Assembly (NCBI GenBank): GCA_050633205.1
Contig: JBOEGA010000026.1
Location: forward strand, 15,535-79,534
DNA from: CBDHHC01 sp050633205
GTDB taxonomy: Bacteria > Pseudomonadota > Alphaproteobacteria > Rhizobiales > CBDHHC01
Length of the DNA: 64,000 bases
Direction of reading: 5' to 3'
Positions 55,154 through 63,049 of this stretch are shown here, piece after piece. The first letter of the stretch is position 1. Each line of letters starts with the position of its first letter. The notes beneath the pieces were generated by a model. It was not told where the DNA came from and made no database searches. It saw only the letters and a list, made by a program, of their open reading frames with translations. Made by a program: the position numbers and the translations under genes.

Positions 55154-57315
55154 ATGCTCAAAAAGTTATTCAGACAGGATCTGCTTCTGGCATGTCTGTT
55201 GGTCATTCTTATTGCTTTGATGATCATTCCATTACCCCAGATGTTGATGGATGTATTTATCGGGCTTAATGTTACGCTGGCAGTTCTGCTGCTTATGGTC
55301 TCTATTTATCTTAAAAATCCGGCTGATTTTTCTACTTTTCCATCTGTTATATTATATGGAACAGCTTTCAGGTTGGCTATTTCTATTGCAACGACTCGAC
55401 TGATTCTTACTGAGGCCGATGCCGGGCAGATTATTGATACTTTTGGTAAATTTGTTATAGGTGGAAATCTTGTTGTAGGCCTGGTCATCTTTCTTATTAT
55501 TACTCTGGTGCAGTTTCTTGTTATTACGAAGGGCGCGGAACGGGTAGCAGAAGTTGCTGCTCGCTTCTGTCTTGATGCTCTTCCTGGAAAGCAAATGAGT
55601 ATTGATATTCAGGTGCGTTCGGGCGCACTTACTGAAGAAGAGGGGCTGGCAAAAAGAAATAAGCTTGATAAAGGAAATCAGTTCTTCGGTGCTATGGATG
55701 GTGCAATGAAATTCGTCAAGGGTGATGCCATGGCCGGATTAATTATTACAGCTATTAACCTGATCGGAGGTATTGCTGTTGGTGTTACTATTCACGGTTT
55801 TTCACTTGGGCAATCACTTACCGTATATTCTCTGCTGACAATTGGTGATGGGTTAGTTGCTCAAATTCCGGCTTTGTTTATGTCTGTGTGTGCAGCGACG
55901 ATTGTTACGCGTGTAACGGACGAGGAAAGCAAAGACCTGGGTTCCGAGATGTTTGCTCAACTTGCAATGTTTCAATCAGCTCTTCGCATAGCGGGTACTG
56001 TGGTTCTTGGTTTTGCTATAATTCCCGGTTTTCCCTGGCATGTATTTATGGTTTTATCGGGCATACTGTTTTTATCAGCCCATATGATGCCGAAGACTGA
56101 AGACGAAGATGTTGCAGAAACAGCAGAAGAAAAGAGTGGTAGTGCTGTATCAGATACTGCAGTGGATGGCAGTGCTGTGAAGAATGCTTCAGATGTCCAG
56201 GAGCCTGTGGTGCAGAATTTAAGAGTAACAGACAGGTATAAGTTGTATCTTGGAAAAGAACTGCAGACAGCCTTAAAGAAAGACAAGGTTTCTGAATATC
56301 GTTTGCAACTATATCAAGATTGGCACCGACGTTCAGGTATCAACTTTCCTGTATTTCAAATTGGAGAGGATATAAATATTGATCCGTGGGGAGTTAGAGT
56401 GGAATTTGATGGTGTGCCAGCATTCTTTTGCAAAATACCAGAAAATAGTACACTTATAGCCATATCATCAGAATTGCAGCCTTTATTACCTAAAGGAGCA
56501 GTAGAGACTGATGCAAACTGGCCTGCTTCAAAAGGGGCTTGGGTTCCTGATGCTGCTTTGGATAATAATGAGGATCTTAGCAGCCTTGCAATTCCACTGG
56601 GGCATATTCTGATACAAATACCATTACATTTTGCGGAAAGATTTGCAGGGCAATTATTTACAAGAGTTGAGTATGGATACTTTCTTAGAGAGGTGGAGGC
56701 AAAAGACAGTGATCTTGTTAACAATCTGATACAGACATTAGGAATGGCAGAACTGCATAATATTTTAAGGAAGCTCGTTGAGGACGGAGTTCCACTTTCT
56801 CCACCAAGACTGGTGCTTGAAACTCTCTATCATGCGGTTACAAAGACAAAAGATATTGATGTTCTTGTCGAGAACCTGAGAACAGCTTTAAGACGGCAGA
56901 TTTCTCATGCACTGGCAGGTGAGGATGGAATGCTGGCCGTTGTACTTCTTGACCCTGATACCGAAGAGGTCATTAGGGAACATGCGTATAATATNNGTAT
57001 AATATTGAAGGTCAGGATCAAAATCTTGTTTTGCCACCACATATTTCAGAAAAGATATTATCGCAGTTTTATAGTCTTAACTCATCAAGTATGGATAAAA
57101 ATAGGAAACTTACGGTAGTAATATCAGGTGATCTCAGGCGTTATCTAAAGAACTACCTTATGACGCATAATCTACACTATCCGGTTATCGCATATCAGGA
57201 GATTGCAGCAGAAGTTGAAGCGCATCCAGTTACAATGATACAATTGAATAAAAGCAGTGTTACACCTATAGCTGCTTTGGGAAAGCAGTTATCAGGGGGG
57301 ACCGGAAACAGTTAG
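55154..57315 (+). CDS. sctV: T3SS major export-apparatus protein SctV, interrupted in this assembly by a two-N join
   Basis: The N-terminal half has eight transmembrane helices (about 12-320) with the FlhA/YscV signatures LLMVSIYLKNPADFSTFPS near 42-60 and the cytoplasmic FHIPEP-type loop with DALPGKQMSIDIQVRSGALT near 140-159. The C-terminal domain forms the nonameric export ring. At 56986-57005 the nine bases GTATAATAT occur on both sides of NN. Removing one copy plus NN (11 bases) restores a single frame through REHAYNIEGQDQNLVLPPH to the stop at 57315. The real protein is then about 716 residues, normal for SctV. As printed, the frame shifts and ends at 57118. Confidence 0.93.
56986..57005. 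other. Assembly join: duplicated 9-mer flanking two unknown bases in sctV
   Basis: GTATAATAT at 56986-56994, NN at 56995-56996, and GTATAATAT again at 56997-57005 is the mark of two contigs that overlap by nine bases but were joined end to end. Collapsing the overlap repairs sctV. Confidence 0.88.
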
Positions 57316-57659
57316 TTTCCGGTATTTTTTAGGTAATCGACCAGTGAATTTGCTGTTTTAACTTTGATTGCATGTTCAGGAAATCCGGATGTAGAGATTG
57401 ACCGCCCCGTTATGTTTTCAATATCATGCTTTAGTTTACCAGATGAAATATCACTTTGGGTATAAGCGCCTGTGGCAAGTTTATGGACAATCTGGCCAGC
57501 AAGAGCAGTACTCTTTTTTGTACTTACAGAAGATGTAGCTGAGGTATTTGCCGCTGTAGAATTCTGTTTCGCTTTATCCAGGCTGCTGGAGAAAGATGTA
57601 GTTTCATGAGGGTATGAGGTAGCAGAGATGCCCCGTGTGCCTTTGATCGAGTCTACCAT
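57312..57659 (-). CDS. Ser/Thr-rich small protein convergent with sctV, candidate secreted protein
   Basis: This 115-residue protein has a disordered Ser/Thr/Ala-rich N-terminal half (residues 1-55) and a helical C-terminal half (LAGQIVHKLATGAYTQSDI, then SLVDYLKN). ATG 57659 is preceded by AGGAG seven bases upstream. Its stop overlaps the sctV stop by four bases, tail to tail. An N-terminus rich in Ser/Thr with no signal peptide is a common look for type III substrates. No family is recognised. Confidence 0.55.
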   Translation of the reverse strand: MVDSIKGTRGISATSYPHETTSFSSSLDKAKQNSTAANTSATSSVSTKKSTALAGQIVHKLATGAYTQSDISSGKLKHDIENITGRSISTSGFPEHAIKVKTANSLVDYLKNTGN

Positions 57660-57691
57660 GCGTTTACTCCTGACAGGGTTGAAAAGAAATA

Positions 57692-57733
57692 GATCTGGCA
57701 AAACAAAAATATAATTATTTGCCTTGCCAGATC
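57692..57733 (-). terminator. Hairpin terminator after the His/Cys-rich protein gene
   Basis: GATCTGGCAA (57692-57701) and TTGCCAGATC (57724-57733) are perfect ten-base arms with an AT-rich loop. Read leftward it follows the stop of the gene at 57743 and is followed by TATTTCTTTT. Confidence 0.6.
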
Positions 57734-57742
57734 AAGAGAGCG

Positions 57743-58300
57743 TTAGAAGAGTTTTTTGCAGAAGTCTTTAACGCCTTTAAAACAGCTTTTTACTGCACCA
57801 ATGCACCCATGGATAGCGCCCTTACACAGGTTAATACCGGCATGAATTGGGGCAAATGCCATTTGTGCTCCAGCCCGGAATATGTTGCCACAGAAATTAG
57901 CACAGTGCCTCATTGCACCGCCACACATGAGGCCACAATGTCTGATAAAACCACCACACATATGGCTGCAATGCCTAACAAAGCCCATAGCTCCAGGATG
58001 CCTGACATAACCAGGGTGGCTATGCACGCGGCCTAGGTGACTGTGTACATGGGCAGGTCTGTGTGCAGCAGCAACTCCATGTGGGTTTCCAATAAAATTA
58101 TCGCCGTTCAGGTCATAATTCATTGCAACTTCAGCATTTGCTACACCTGGATGTACAGTGTGCGCGGCGGGGTTGCGGTAATAGCCACGCAGGGCACTAC
58201 CCTTATTGCCTACTATGCCATCTCCATTGCGATCAGTCCCTGTTTTATGTTCTATATGCTCATTGATCCGAGCTCTTGTTTGTGGGCTTATAATGCTCAT
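57743..58300 (-). CDS. His/Cys-rich EF-hand-like protein of unknown function in the T3SS island
   Basis: This 185-residue protein has three parts. Residues about 20-75 contain two EF-hand-type loops, DRNGDGIVG and DLNGDNFIG. Residues about 80-108 are His-rich (RPAHVHSHLGRVHSHPGYVRH). Then come three tandem units of the form RHC-x-x-M/F-CGG, with RHCSHMCGG, RHCGLMCGG and RHCANFCGN, and a tail with four more cysteines ending CKKLF. Ten cysteines fall in the last 80 residues. ATG 58300 has AGGAG five bases upstream. There is no signal peptide. Metal binding is very likely; a role as secreted protein, translocon part or metal-responsive factor is open. No known family fits. Confidence 0.72.
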   Translation of the reverse strand: MSIISPQTRARINEHIEHKTGTDRNGDGIVGNKGSALRGYYRNPAAHTVHPGVANAEVAMNYDLNGDNFIGNPHGVAAAHRPAHVHSHLGRVHSHPGYVRHPGAMGFVRHCSHMCGGFIRHCGLMCGGAMRHCANFCGNIFRAGAQMAFAPIHAGINLCKGAIHGCIGAVKSCFKGVKDFCKKLF

Positions 58301-58446
58301 TTGCTCTCCTTCCATATGTTTAAAAAATAGAATTCCCGATCGTTTTACATTTAGAATATTAGCCATGCAGCATGGAAATTATAATCCGGTCCGGTTACGC
58401 AACATTATGGGGAGTACTTAGAAATGTGTGTAGCGCATTCGTGAAA

Positions 58447-58454
58447 CTACGTAG
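58447..58454. promoter_or_regulatory. TACGTA-type palindrome 6
   Basis: CTACGTAG, preceded by AAA, lies about 147 bases upstream of the His/Cys-rich gene start at 58300, in the gap before the TPR lipoprotein gene. Confidence 0.5.
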
Positions 58455-58505
58455 CAGGAAGGCATGTGCCAATACACGATATCCGGGCATTGACACGGGA
58501 GAGTT

Positions 58506-59030
58506 TTACAGTTTGTCTTTGGATTTCTTTGCATCAAGACTGGCCTGTTCATATTTTGCAAGCAAGTTCAGGTTGTTCTGAATATAGGGGTTGCCTGGTT
58601 GCTTTCTGTTTGCCGCAACCAGTGCTTTCCTTGCTTTATCATAATGGCCACGCAGCATATAATGATAACCAAGGTTATTGAGAATTTCAGGTGTAAATCC
58701 CTTAATTTTTACCGCAATCATATAGGCGCGGTTGGCATTATCAAATTTCTTTAACTGGTCGTATGCTGCTGCAATCCCAAGCCATGCTTCAAGGTTTCTG
58801 GGGTCTTTTTCAATAGCAAGACGGTAAGCCTGTTCAGCACTGCCATATTTTCCTTCCTTAAAATACTGCTTGGCTGTCTGGATGCGAGCGCTTTGCATTG
58901 CTTTCATTTTATCAGCCTGTGCGATGGCTGGTGATTTTAACAGACGAGCTTCTTCCTGATTATGAGCACAGCCTGTCAGCCCTATTAGTATAACAGACAG
59001 GCAAGGAAGTTTTGATATAACGGTAGTCAT
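58506..59030 (-). CDS. TPR-repeat lipoprotein, probable secretin-assembly factor
   Basis: This lipoprotein of about 174 residues has the lipobox LTGC near residue 21 and two to three tetratricopeptide repeats (AEQAYRLAIEKDPRNLEAWL, then NLGYHYMLRGHYDKARKAL). Such proteins (TadD, PilF and T3SS pilotin-like) help place secretins in the outer membrane. It is downstream of the secretin gene in the same direction. ATG 59030 is chosen since it gives a normal signal peptide; ATG 59072 would overlap the secretin end. Confidence 0.72.
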   Translation of the reverse strand: MTTVISKLPCLSVILIGLTGCAHNQEEARLLKSPAIAQADKMKAMQSARIQTAKQYFKEGKYGSAEQAYRLAIEKDPRNLEAWLGIAAAYDQLKKFDNANRAYMIAVKIKGFTPEILNNLGYHYMLRGHYDKARKALVAANRKQPGNPYIQNNLNLLAKYEQASLDAKKSKDKL

Positions 59031-59040
59031 TGTTTGCACT

Positions 59041-61023
59041 TTAGTGTTTTTGCATTGTTTCATCGAAGTCACTGACCTGTTCTTTTTTTTCAGCAGCTTT
59101 TTTCTTACCCTGATAAAAGCTTTTATCTGCCTGATGATATTTTTCTATAGTTCCCATGCTGCGAACACCTTCAACTTCGATGTCTGTGTTCTGGACATAA
59201 GCAGGCCAGGGAGTTACGGTGTGGATGGTTTTATTGTTATTTATTGAGTGGCTTACTGTATTTGTTTTGCCAGCAGGTTTTGTTTCTGATTTCTTTTTGC
59301 CAGTGTCTACAATATGACCTGTTCGTGCTAACTGGTCTTTGCTCTGAACTCTGATCTCATCCTTTCCGCCAAGAAAGAACTCTATGTCATTACTGGCCAT
59401 AGTGTCATCAAGTGGGGTGGACAGTTTCTGTGTCGGTGCTGCTGGCTGAACCAATCTTGGAGTAATTATTATAACCAGATCTGTTTCTTTTCTCTGGAAT
59501 GCAGAGCTTCGAAACAGAGTGCCGAGAATAGGTAAATCTCCAATCCAGGGGAGTTGATCCTTTACTTTATAATCCGTTGATTGTAGCAGGCCGGCAATAG
59601 CAAAGCTCTGGCCATCTCTTAGCTCAACGGTTGTTTTAACTTTTCTGACCAGAAGGCTGGGAGCTTTGGACCCCGGCCCTAATTCTACCAGAGTTGGACC
59701 GATCTCACTGACCTCCGGTTCGATTTTTAGATTAATCAGTCCATTTTCAAGAACAGTAGGAGTGAATTCCAGGGAGATACCAAATTTTCTGAATTGTGTT
59801 CCTGTTGTCTGATTAGGACCTATAACTGCAAACGGGAATTCTCCACCTGCAAGAAAATGTGCTGTATCCCCTGATAGAGCAACAAGATTTGGTTCTGCCA
59901 GCCTTCTGGCAACATTACGTTTCTCCATCGCTTTAATCATAACATCAACAGAAGTGCCTTTGGCAAGAAAACTAGCTACTGCTGTGCCAAATGTCTGTCC
60001 ACCAGCAAGGGCTTGAGTTCCAGCATTTGCCAGACTGCTTACCGGGTTTGCCAATAATGTAGAGCCTATAAATTTATTGGCGATAACATTCCAGCCGATG
60101 CCAAGTTCTTTGGCAGCTTGCCTGTTAGCTTCAATAAAGCGAACTTCAAGCATAACCTGCTGCGGAGAGGCAACTTTGACAGCATTCGTTATTCCGTCCG
60201 GGGCAAAGCGGCGCGCAAAGGAGATTGCTTTATTTAATGTGATGGCATCTGGCACTGAGCCTGTCAGCAGAACATTGCCATTCAGAGAGCGAACTTTAAT
60301 ATTACTGGCAGGGAGTAATCTCTTTAGCTCAGTCTGCATTAATGTAAGGTCATAGGTGACTTCAATTTCTACAATACCTAATATTGATTTGCTTTTATCA
60401 AGAACCGTAAGTCTTGTTGTTCCGGTTTTTTTTCCCAATATATAAATTGAACTGTCTGATAAGGGAACAACATCCGCTATTTTTTCATTGCTGATCAGTG
60501 CTGTGTCATATGGCCTGGGAAACTGTATGGTTTCGGACTTACTCATAGTAAGTCGCAATTTTAGAGGAGTGATTTTAATGTTCTTCTGTTTAAGAATATT
60601 AACCTGTTCCTTGTCTGAAGAGTTATGAGATATACCTGTTTGACTTATCTGAATATTATTTGAAAAAATTTTCGTATGCCCATTTACCATGGTATATTTT
60701 TTTGTGCCCAGAAGAGGGCCGCTTGTAATGGAATGTTTTAGTTCGGGGTTAAATGAGGCAGGAACTGTATTATTGCTATAGGAAAATGAGTTTTTCTGTT
60801 GGGAAGAATTTCCGGCTATTTGACTATCGCTAGTGTTACCATACAACAGGATGCCAATTGTAATTGTTAAAACAACCGTAATTGAAATAACTCCTGATAC
60901 AAGAATTCCTGTTGGTATGGCGGTGATCAACTGTTTGATACTATTAAGGCCCAGCTTTTTTTCAAAAATATCGGCAGTGCCATTTCTATCTGCATCGACA
61001 TTATGGTCGGTTGATTTATTCAT
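59041..61023 (-). CDS. Secretin, large part (CpaC/RhcC2-like) with an N-terminal membrane anchor
   Basis: This 660-residue protein carries an N-terminal cytoplasmic segment with a calcium-type motif (DADRNGTADIFEKK, residues 11-24) and a hydrophobic helix near 37-62 instead of a cleavable signal. A long linker follows. A CpaC-type N-terminal domain lies near 150-225 (TIQFPRPYDTALISNEKIADV), a BON domain near 228-275 (VRSLNGNVLLTGSVPD), and the secretin domain near 335-520 (LPWIGDLPILGTLFRSS). The C-terminal 100 residues are polar. It lacks the T3SS N0 domain, which is encoded separately just upstream. Together they probably form the outer-membrane ring of this T3SS, as RhcC1 and RhcC2 do in rhizobia. 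Confidence 0.85.
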   Translation of the reverse strand: MNKSTDHNVDADRNGTADIFEKKLGLNSIKQLITAIPTGILVSGVISITVVLTITIGILLYGNTSDSQIAGNSSQQKNSFSYSNNTVPASFNPELKHSITSGPLLGTKKYTMVNGHTKIFSNNIQISQTGISHNSSDKEQVNILKQKNIKITPLKLRLTMSKSETIQFPRPYDTALISNEKIADVVPLSDSSIYILGKKTGTTRLTVLDKSKSILGIVEIEVTYDLTLMQTELKRLLPASNIKVRSLNGNVLLTGSVPDAITLNKAISFARRFAPDGITNAVKVASPQQVMLEVRFIEANRQAAKELGIGWNVIANKFIGSTLLANPVSSLANAGTQALAGGQTFGTAVASFLAKGTSVDVMIKAMEKRNVARRLAEPNLVALSGDTAHFLAGGEFPFAVIGPNQTTGTQFRKFGISLEFTPTVLENGLINLKIEPEVSEIGPTLVELGPGSKAPSLLVRKVKTTVELRDGQSFAIAGLLQSTDYKVKDQLPWIGDLPILGTLFRSSAFQRKETDLVIIITPRLVQPAAPTQKLSTPLDDTMASNDIEFFLGGKDEIRVQSKDQLARTGHIVDTGKKKSETKPAGKTNTVSHSINNNKTIHTVTPWPAYVQNTDIEVEGVRSMGTIEKYHQADKSFYQGKKKAAEKKEQVSDFDETMQKH

Positions 61024-61079
61024 TCTTATATTCCTTGCATAATTCTGTGATATTTGCGGATATGAGTAGGAGAGCCTTC

Positions 61080-61679
61080 TTACCGCCCTTTGATATCAAT
61101 TTGTATGTTATGAAGTTTAACGCCTTTGTAGAGCTTAACTTTATTGCTACTGTAGATACGCTTTTTGGATGGGGACTGCTGTTCAAGCAGGGTTTCTACA
61201 ATTGCTATGTAGCTGGCAGGAGCTGAAGCACTCAGAGAGTCTTTATCAATCTGGCGAATATTGAAACTATTAATATTAGACCCGTTCTCTTCCAATTGTT
61301 TTATGATACTCTTCAGTTGAGCTGGTGCTGCCTTCAAAAAGCGAGTAATGCGCATATCCTTCCTGGATATATACAGAGTATTATTGTACTCAAACCAATC
61401 GAAGGCATATTTTCTGGATAATTTATTCAGAACTTCAGATCTGGTGCCTTTGAGTTCAAGTTGTTTGACAGGTGCTCTGATATTGTCATCGATTTTTAGA
61501 GAAATATCGCTTGAATGTATAATCTCAAGGATTACATTTTTTAAATTGTCTTTGAATATATATAGTTTAACCGGGACAAGTGTCTGGGATTGTTCTGGCT
61601 GACTTGCACTAACTGTTGAAATCAAGGTGATCGCAATACTTAATTGTATAATAGCGTATATCAATTTTCCAGGATACAT
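61080..61679 (-). CDS. Secretin N-terminal part (RhcC1/YscC N0-N1-like)
   Basis: This 199-residue periplasmic protein has a signal peptide (cleavage near residue 25). An N0-type secretin domain lies near 35-105: LKNVILEIIHSSDISLKIDDN, then VLNKLSRKYAFDWFEYNNTLYI, the usual pattern in YscC-type secretins. A second small domain follows near 108-175. It contains no secretin barrel. Rhizobial T3SS secretins are split in the same way between rhcC1 and rhcC2. It lies 56 bases upstream of the large secretin part in the same direction. Confidence 0.78.
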   Translation of the reverse strand: MYPGKLIYAIIQLSIAITLISTVSASQPEQSQTLVPVKLYIFKDNLKNVILEIIHSSDISLKIDDNIRAPVKQLELKGTRSEVLNKLSRKYAFDWFEYNNTLYISRKDMRITRFLKAAPAQLKSIIKQLEENGSNINSFNIRQIDKDSLSASAPASYIAIVETLLEQQSPSKKRIYSSNKVKLYKGVKLHNIQIDIKGR

Positions 61680-61702
61680 TATTACATTCTACCTGTCTGT
61701 GG

Positions 61703-62377
61703 TTATACAGTTTCTTTTGCGAGGTTTTGTTGGGTTAAACCAAGCCTGTTTGCAATGCGGACTAAATCTGTTGTTGCAAAAGTTCCTGTTTTTTGTCTGA
61801 TATTCTGTCTATGAGTTTCAACAGTTCGAACGCTTATTTTTAGATTTCTGGCTATGTCTTTATTGCTGCACCCAATGGCCAGCTCTCTGAGTATGTCAAG
61901 CTCTCTCATAGTGAGACCAAACATGTTTCCTGTAGATTTGGTTTTTTTTGTTGCTTCAATTAAGCCGTTCATTAGGGTCATAGGAAGGTATGAGCCGTTA
62001 TTGGATATTGCTCTTATGGCATTAAGAAACTCATCACTATGAGAGCTTTTTAATATGTATCCGGATGCTCCTTCGGATAAAGCAATCTGTACATCGACTA
62101 TATCATCAATGTCAGATGCAACCAGTATCTTGATGTCGGGTGATGCAGATTTTAACTTACTTATGCTTTGGAAGCCATTCAAACCCTGCATAAATGGATC
62201 GATAAGAACGACATCTGGTGTGTGAGTTCTGCATGAACTAATTGCTGTTCTGCCGTTATCGACTTCACCAATAACATAAAATTCACTCTGTTGTTCCAAT
62301 CGGCTTCTTAAGCCGTCTCTGAAAATAGGATGGCTGTCAACAATCAGAATTGATATTCTACCTGAGGATGTTAGCAT
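61703..62377 (-). CDS. NarL/FixJ-type response regulator, probable T3SS regulator
   Basis: This 224-residue protein has a receiver domain (residues 8-120; phosphorylation site Asp60 in VVLIDPFMQG, conserved Lys near 110) and a LuxR-type helix-turn-helix (LTMRELDILRELAIGCSNKDIARNL near 150-174, then SVRTVETHRQNIRQK). The first acidic-pocket position reads VDSHP where many members have DDHP. No sensor kinase is encoded in the window. It is promoter-proximal to the secretin genes, and a TACGTA site lies about 76 bases upstream of its start. It is the best candidate to bind the TACGTA palindromes of the island. Confidence 0.88.
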   Translation of the reverse strand: MLTSSGRISILIVDSHPIFRDGLRSRLEQQSEFYVIGEVDNGRTAISSCRTHTPDVVLIDPFMQGLNGFQSISKLKSASPDIKILVASDIDDIVDVQIALSEGASGYILKSSHSDEFLNAIRAISNNGSYLPMTLMNGLIEATKKTKSTGNMFGLTMRELDILRELAIGCSNKDIARNLKISVRTVETHRQNIRQKTGTFATTDLVRIANRLGLTQQNLAKETV

Positions 62378-62452
62378 TGTTGTCCCGTGTTTATTATATT
62401 ATCCATAGCTGTTATTCAGTGGTTTAAGGTGCTCGTACTGAGTGATGCAAGT

Positions 62453-62462
62453 GTATACGTAC
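62453..62462. promoter_or_regulatory. TACGTA-type site 7 (response-regulator promoter)
   Basis: GTATACGTAC lies 76 bases upstream of the response-regulator start. Beside it, AAAACTA (62466-62472) and TAGTTTT (62482-62488) form a further inverted repeat. Autoregulation would be consistent. Confidence 0.5.
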
Positions 62463-62995
62463 TGCAAAACTAAAACTGTCGTAGTTTTTAAATTAAATGC
62501 TTACGCAAATAAAATACTGATAAATATGATTTGGATGAAGTTTGTCTAAAATTAGGAGATCTATATGGAGAAGTAACCACTTTCTGGTTGCCTTCAGTTG
62601 TCAGGGCTTTTAAAGAACTATCTGCTGCCGAAATTAATAAGGTAAAATAAATGTAAGGTGGGTGGAAGTGTTTGGTTTGTTAGGTGTAATGTATTTTATA
62701 TAGTTATTTTGTTACCTGCAATAACAGTTCCGCATGTTTCATTTTGTGTTTTAGAATATTACAAAAAGTAGATAATGAATTTTATGTTAAACGGTCTGGT
62801 TATTGCTTTTTAATAAGCAGGATAGGGACTGATATATTTAATAAATTTAATTGCAGTTTATAATTTAACGACATCTTTCCGTAATGCTGAGAATGTTGGT
62901 TCTGCCGGTGTGTTATTCAGGCGATAATATGACAAGATGATAAAAAAGGTGCACTTTTTGATCCCCTAGTCACTTGAGAAAGAGTTACCATATAT

Positions 62996-63003
62996 CTACG
63001 TAG
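62996..63003. promoter_or_regulatory. TACGTA-type palindrome 8
   Basis: CTACGTAG, followed by GTGCGTAG, lies just beyond the 3-prime end of the RpiR-type gene. It has no intact target gene on either side and may be left from a lost gene. Confidence 0.4.
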
Positions 63004-63049
63004 TGCGTAGTCATTTATAGAGTAATGTTTCATATTATAGTATGTCAGT

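Larger units (their letters stand above)
62378..63049. other. Gene-free region with regulatory palindromes and a possible gene remnant
   Basis: No complete gene is visible. A plus-strand frame at about 62520-62650 encodes a protein-like fragment (DEVCLKLGDLYGEVTTF, then RAFKELSAAEIN) with a stop upstream and no proper start, so it may be a decayed 3-prime end. The rest is AT-rich. TACGTA-type sites occur at both edges. Confidence 0.4.

Noticed and set aside
57031..57315. A separate 94-residue gene after sctV
   Set aside because: It is the C-terminal end of SctV; the start codon is internal, and the frame joins the upstream part once the duplicated 9-mer and NN are collapsed.
44560..62377. 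Flagellar export apparatus instead of T3SS
   Set aside because: A secretin, SctJ lipoprotein, SctD and SctK/SctI homologues are present, while flagellin, hook, rod and motor genes are absent.
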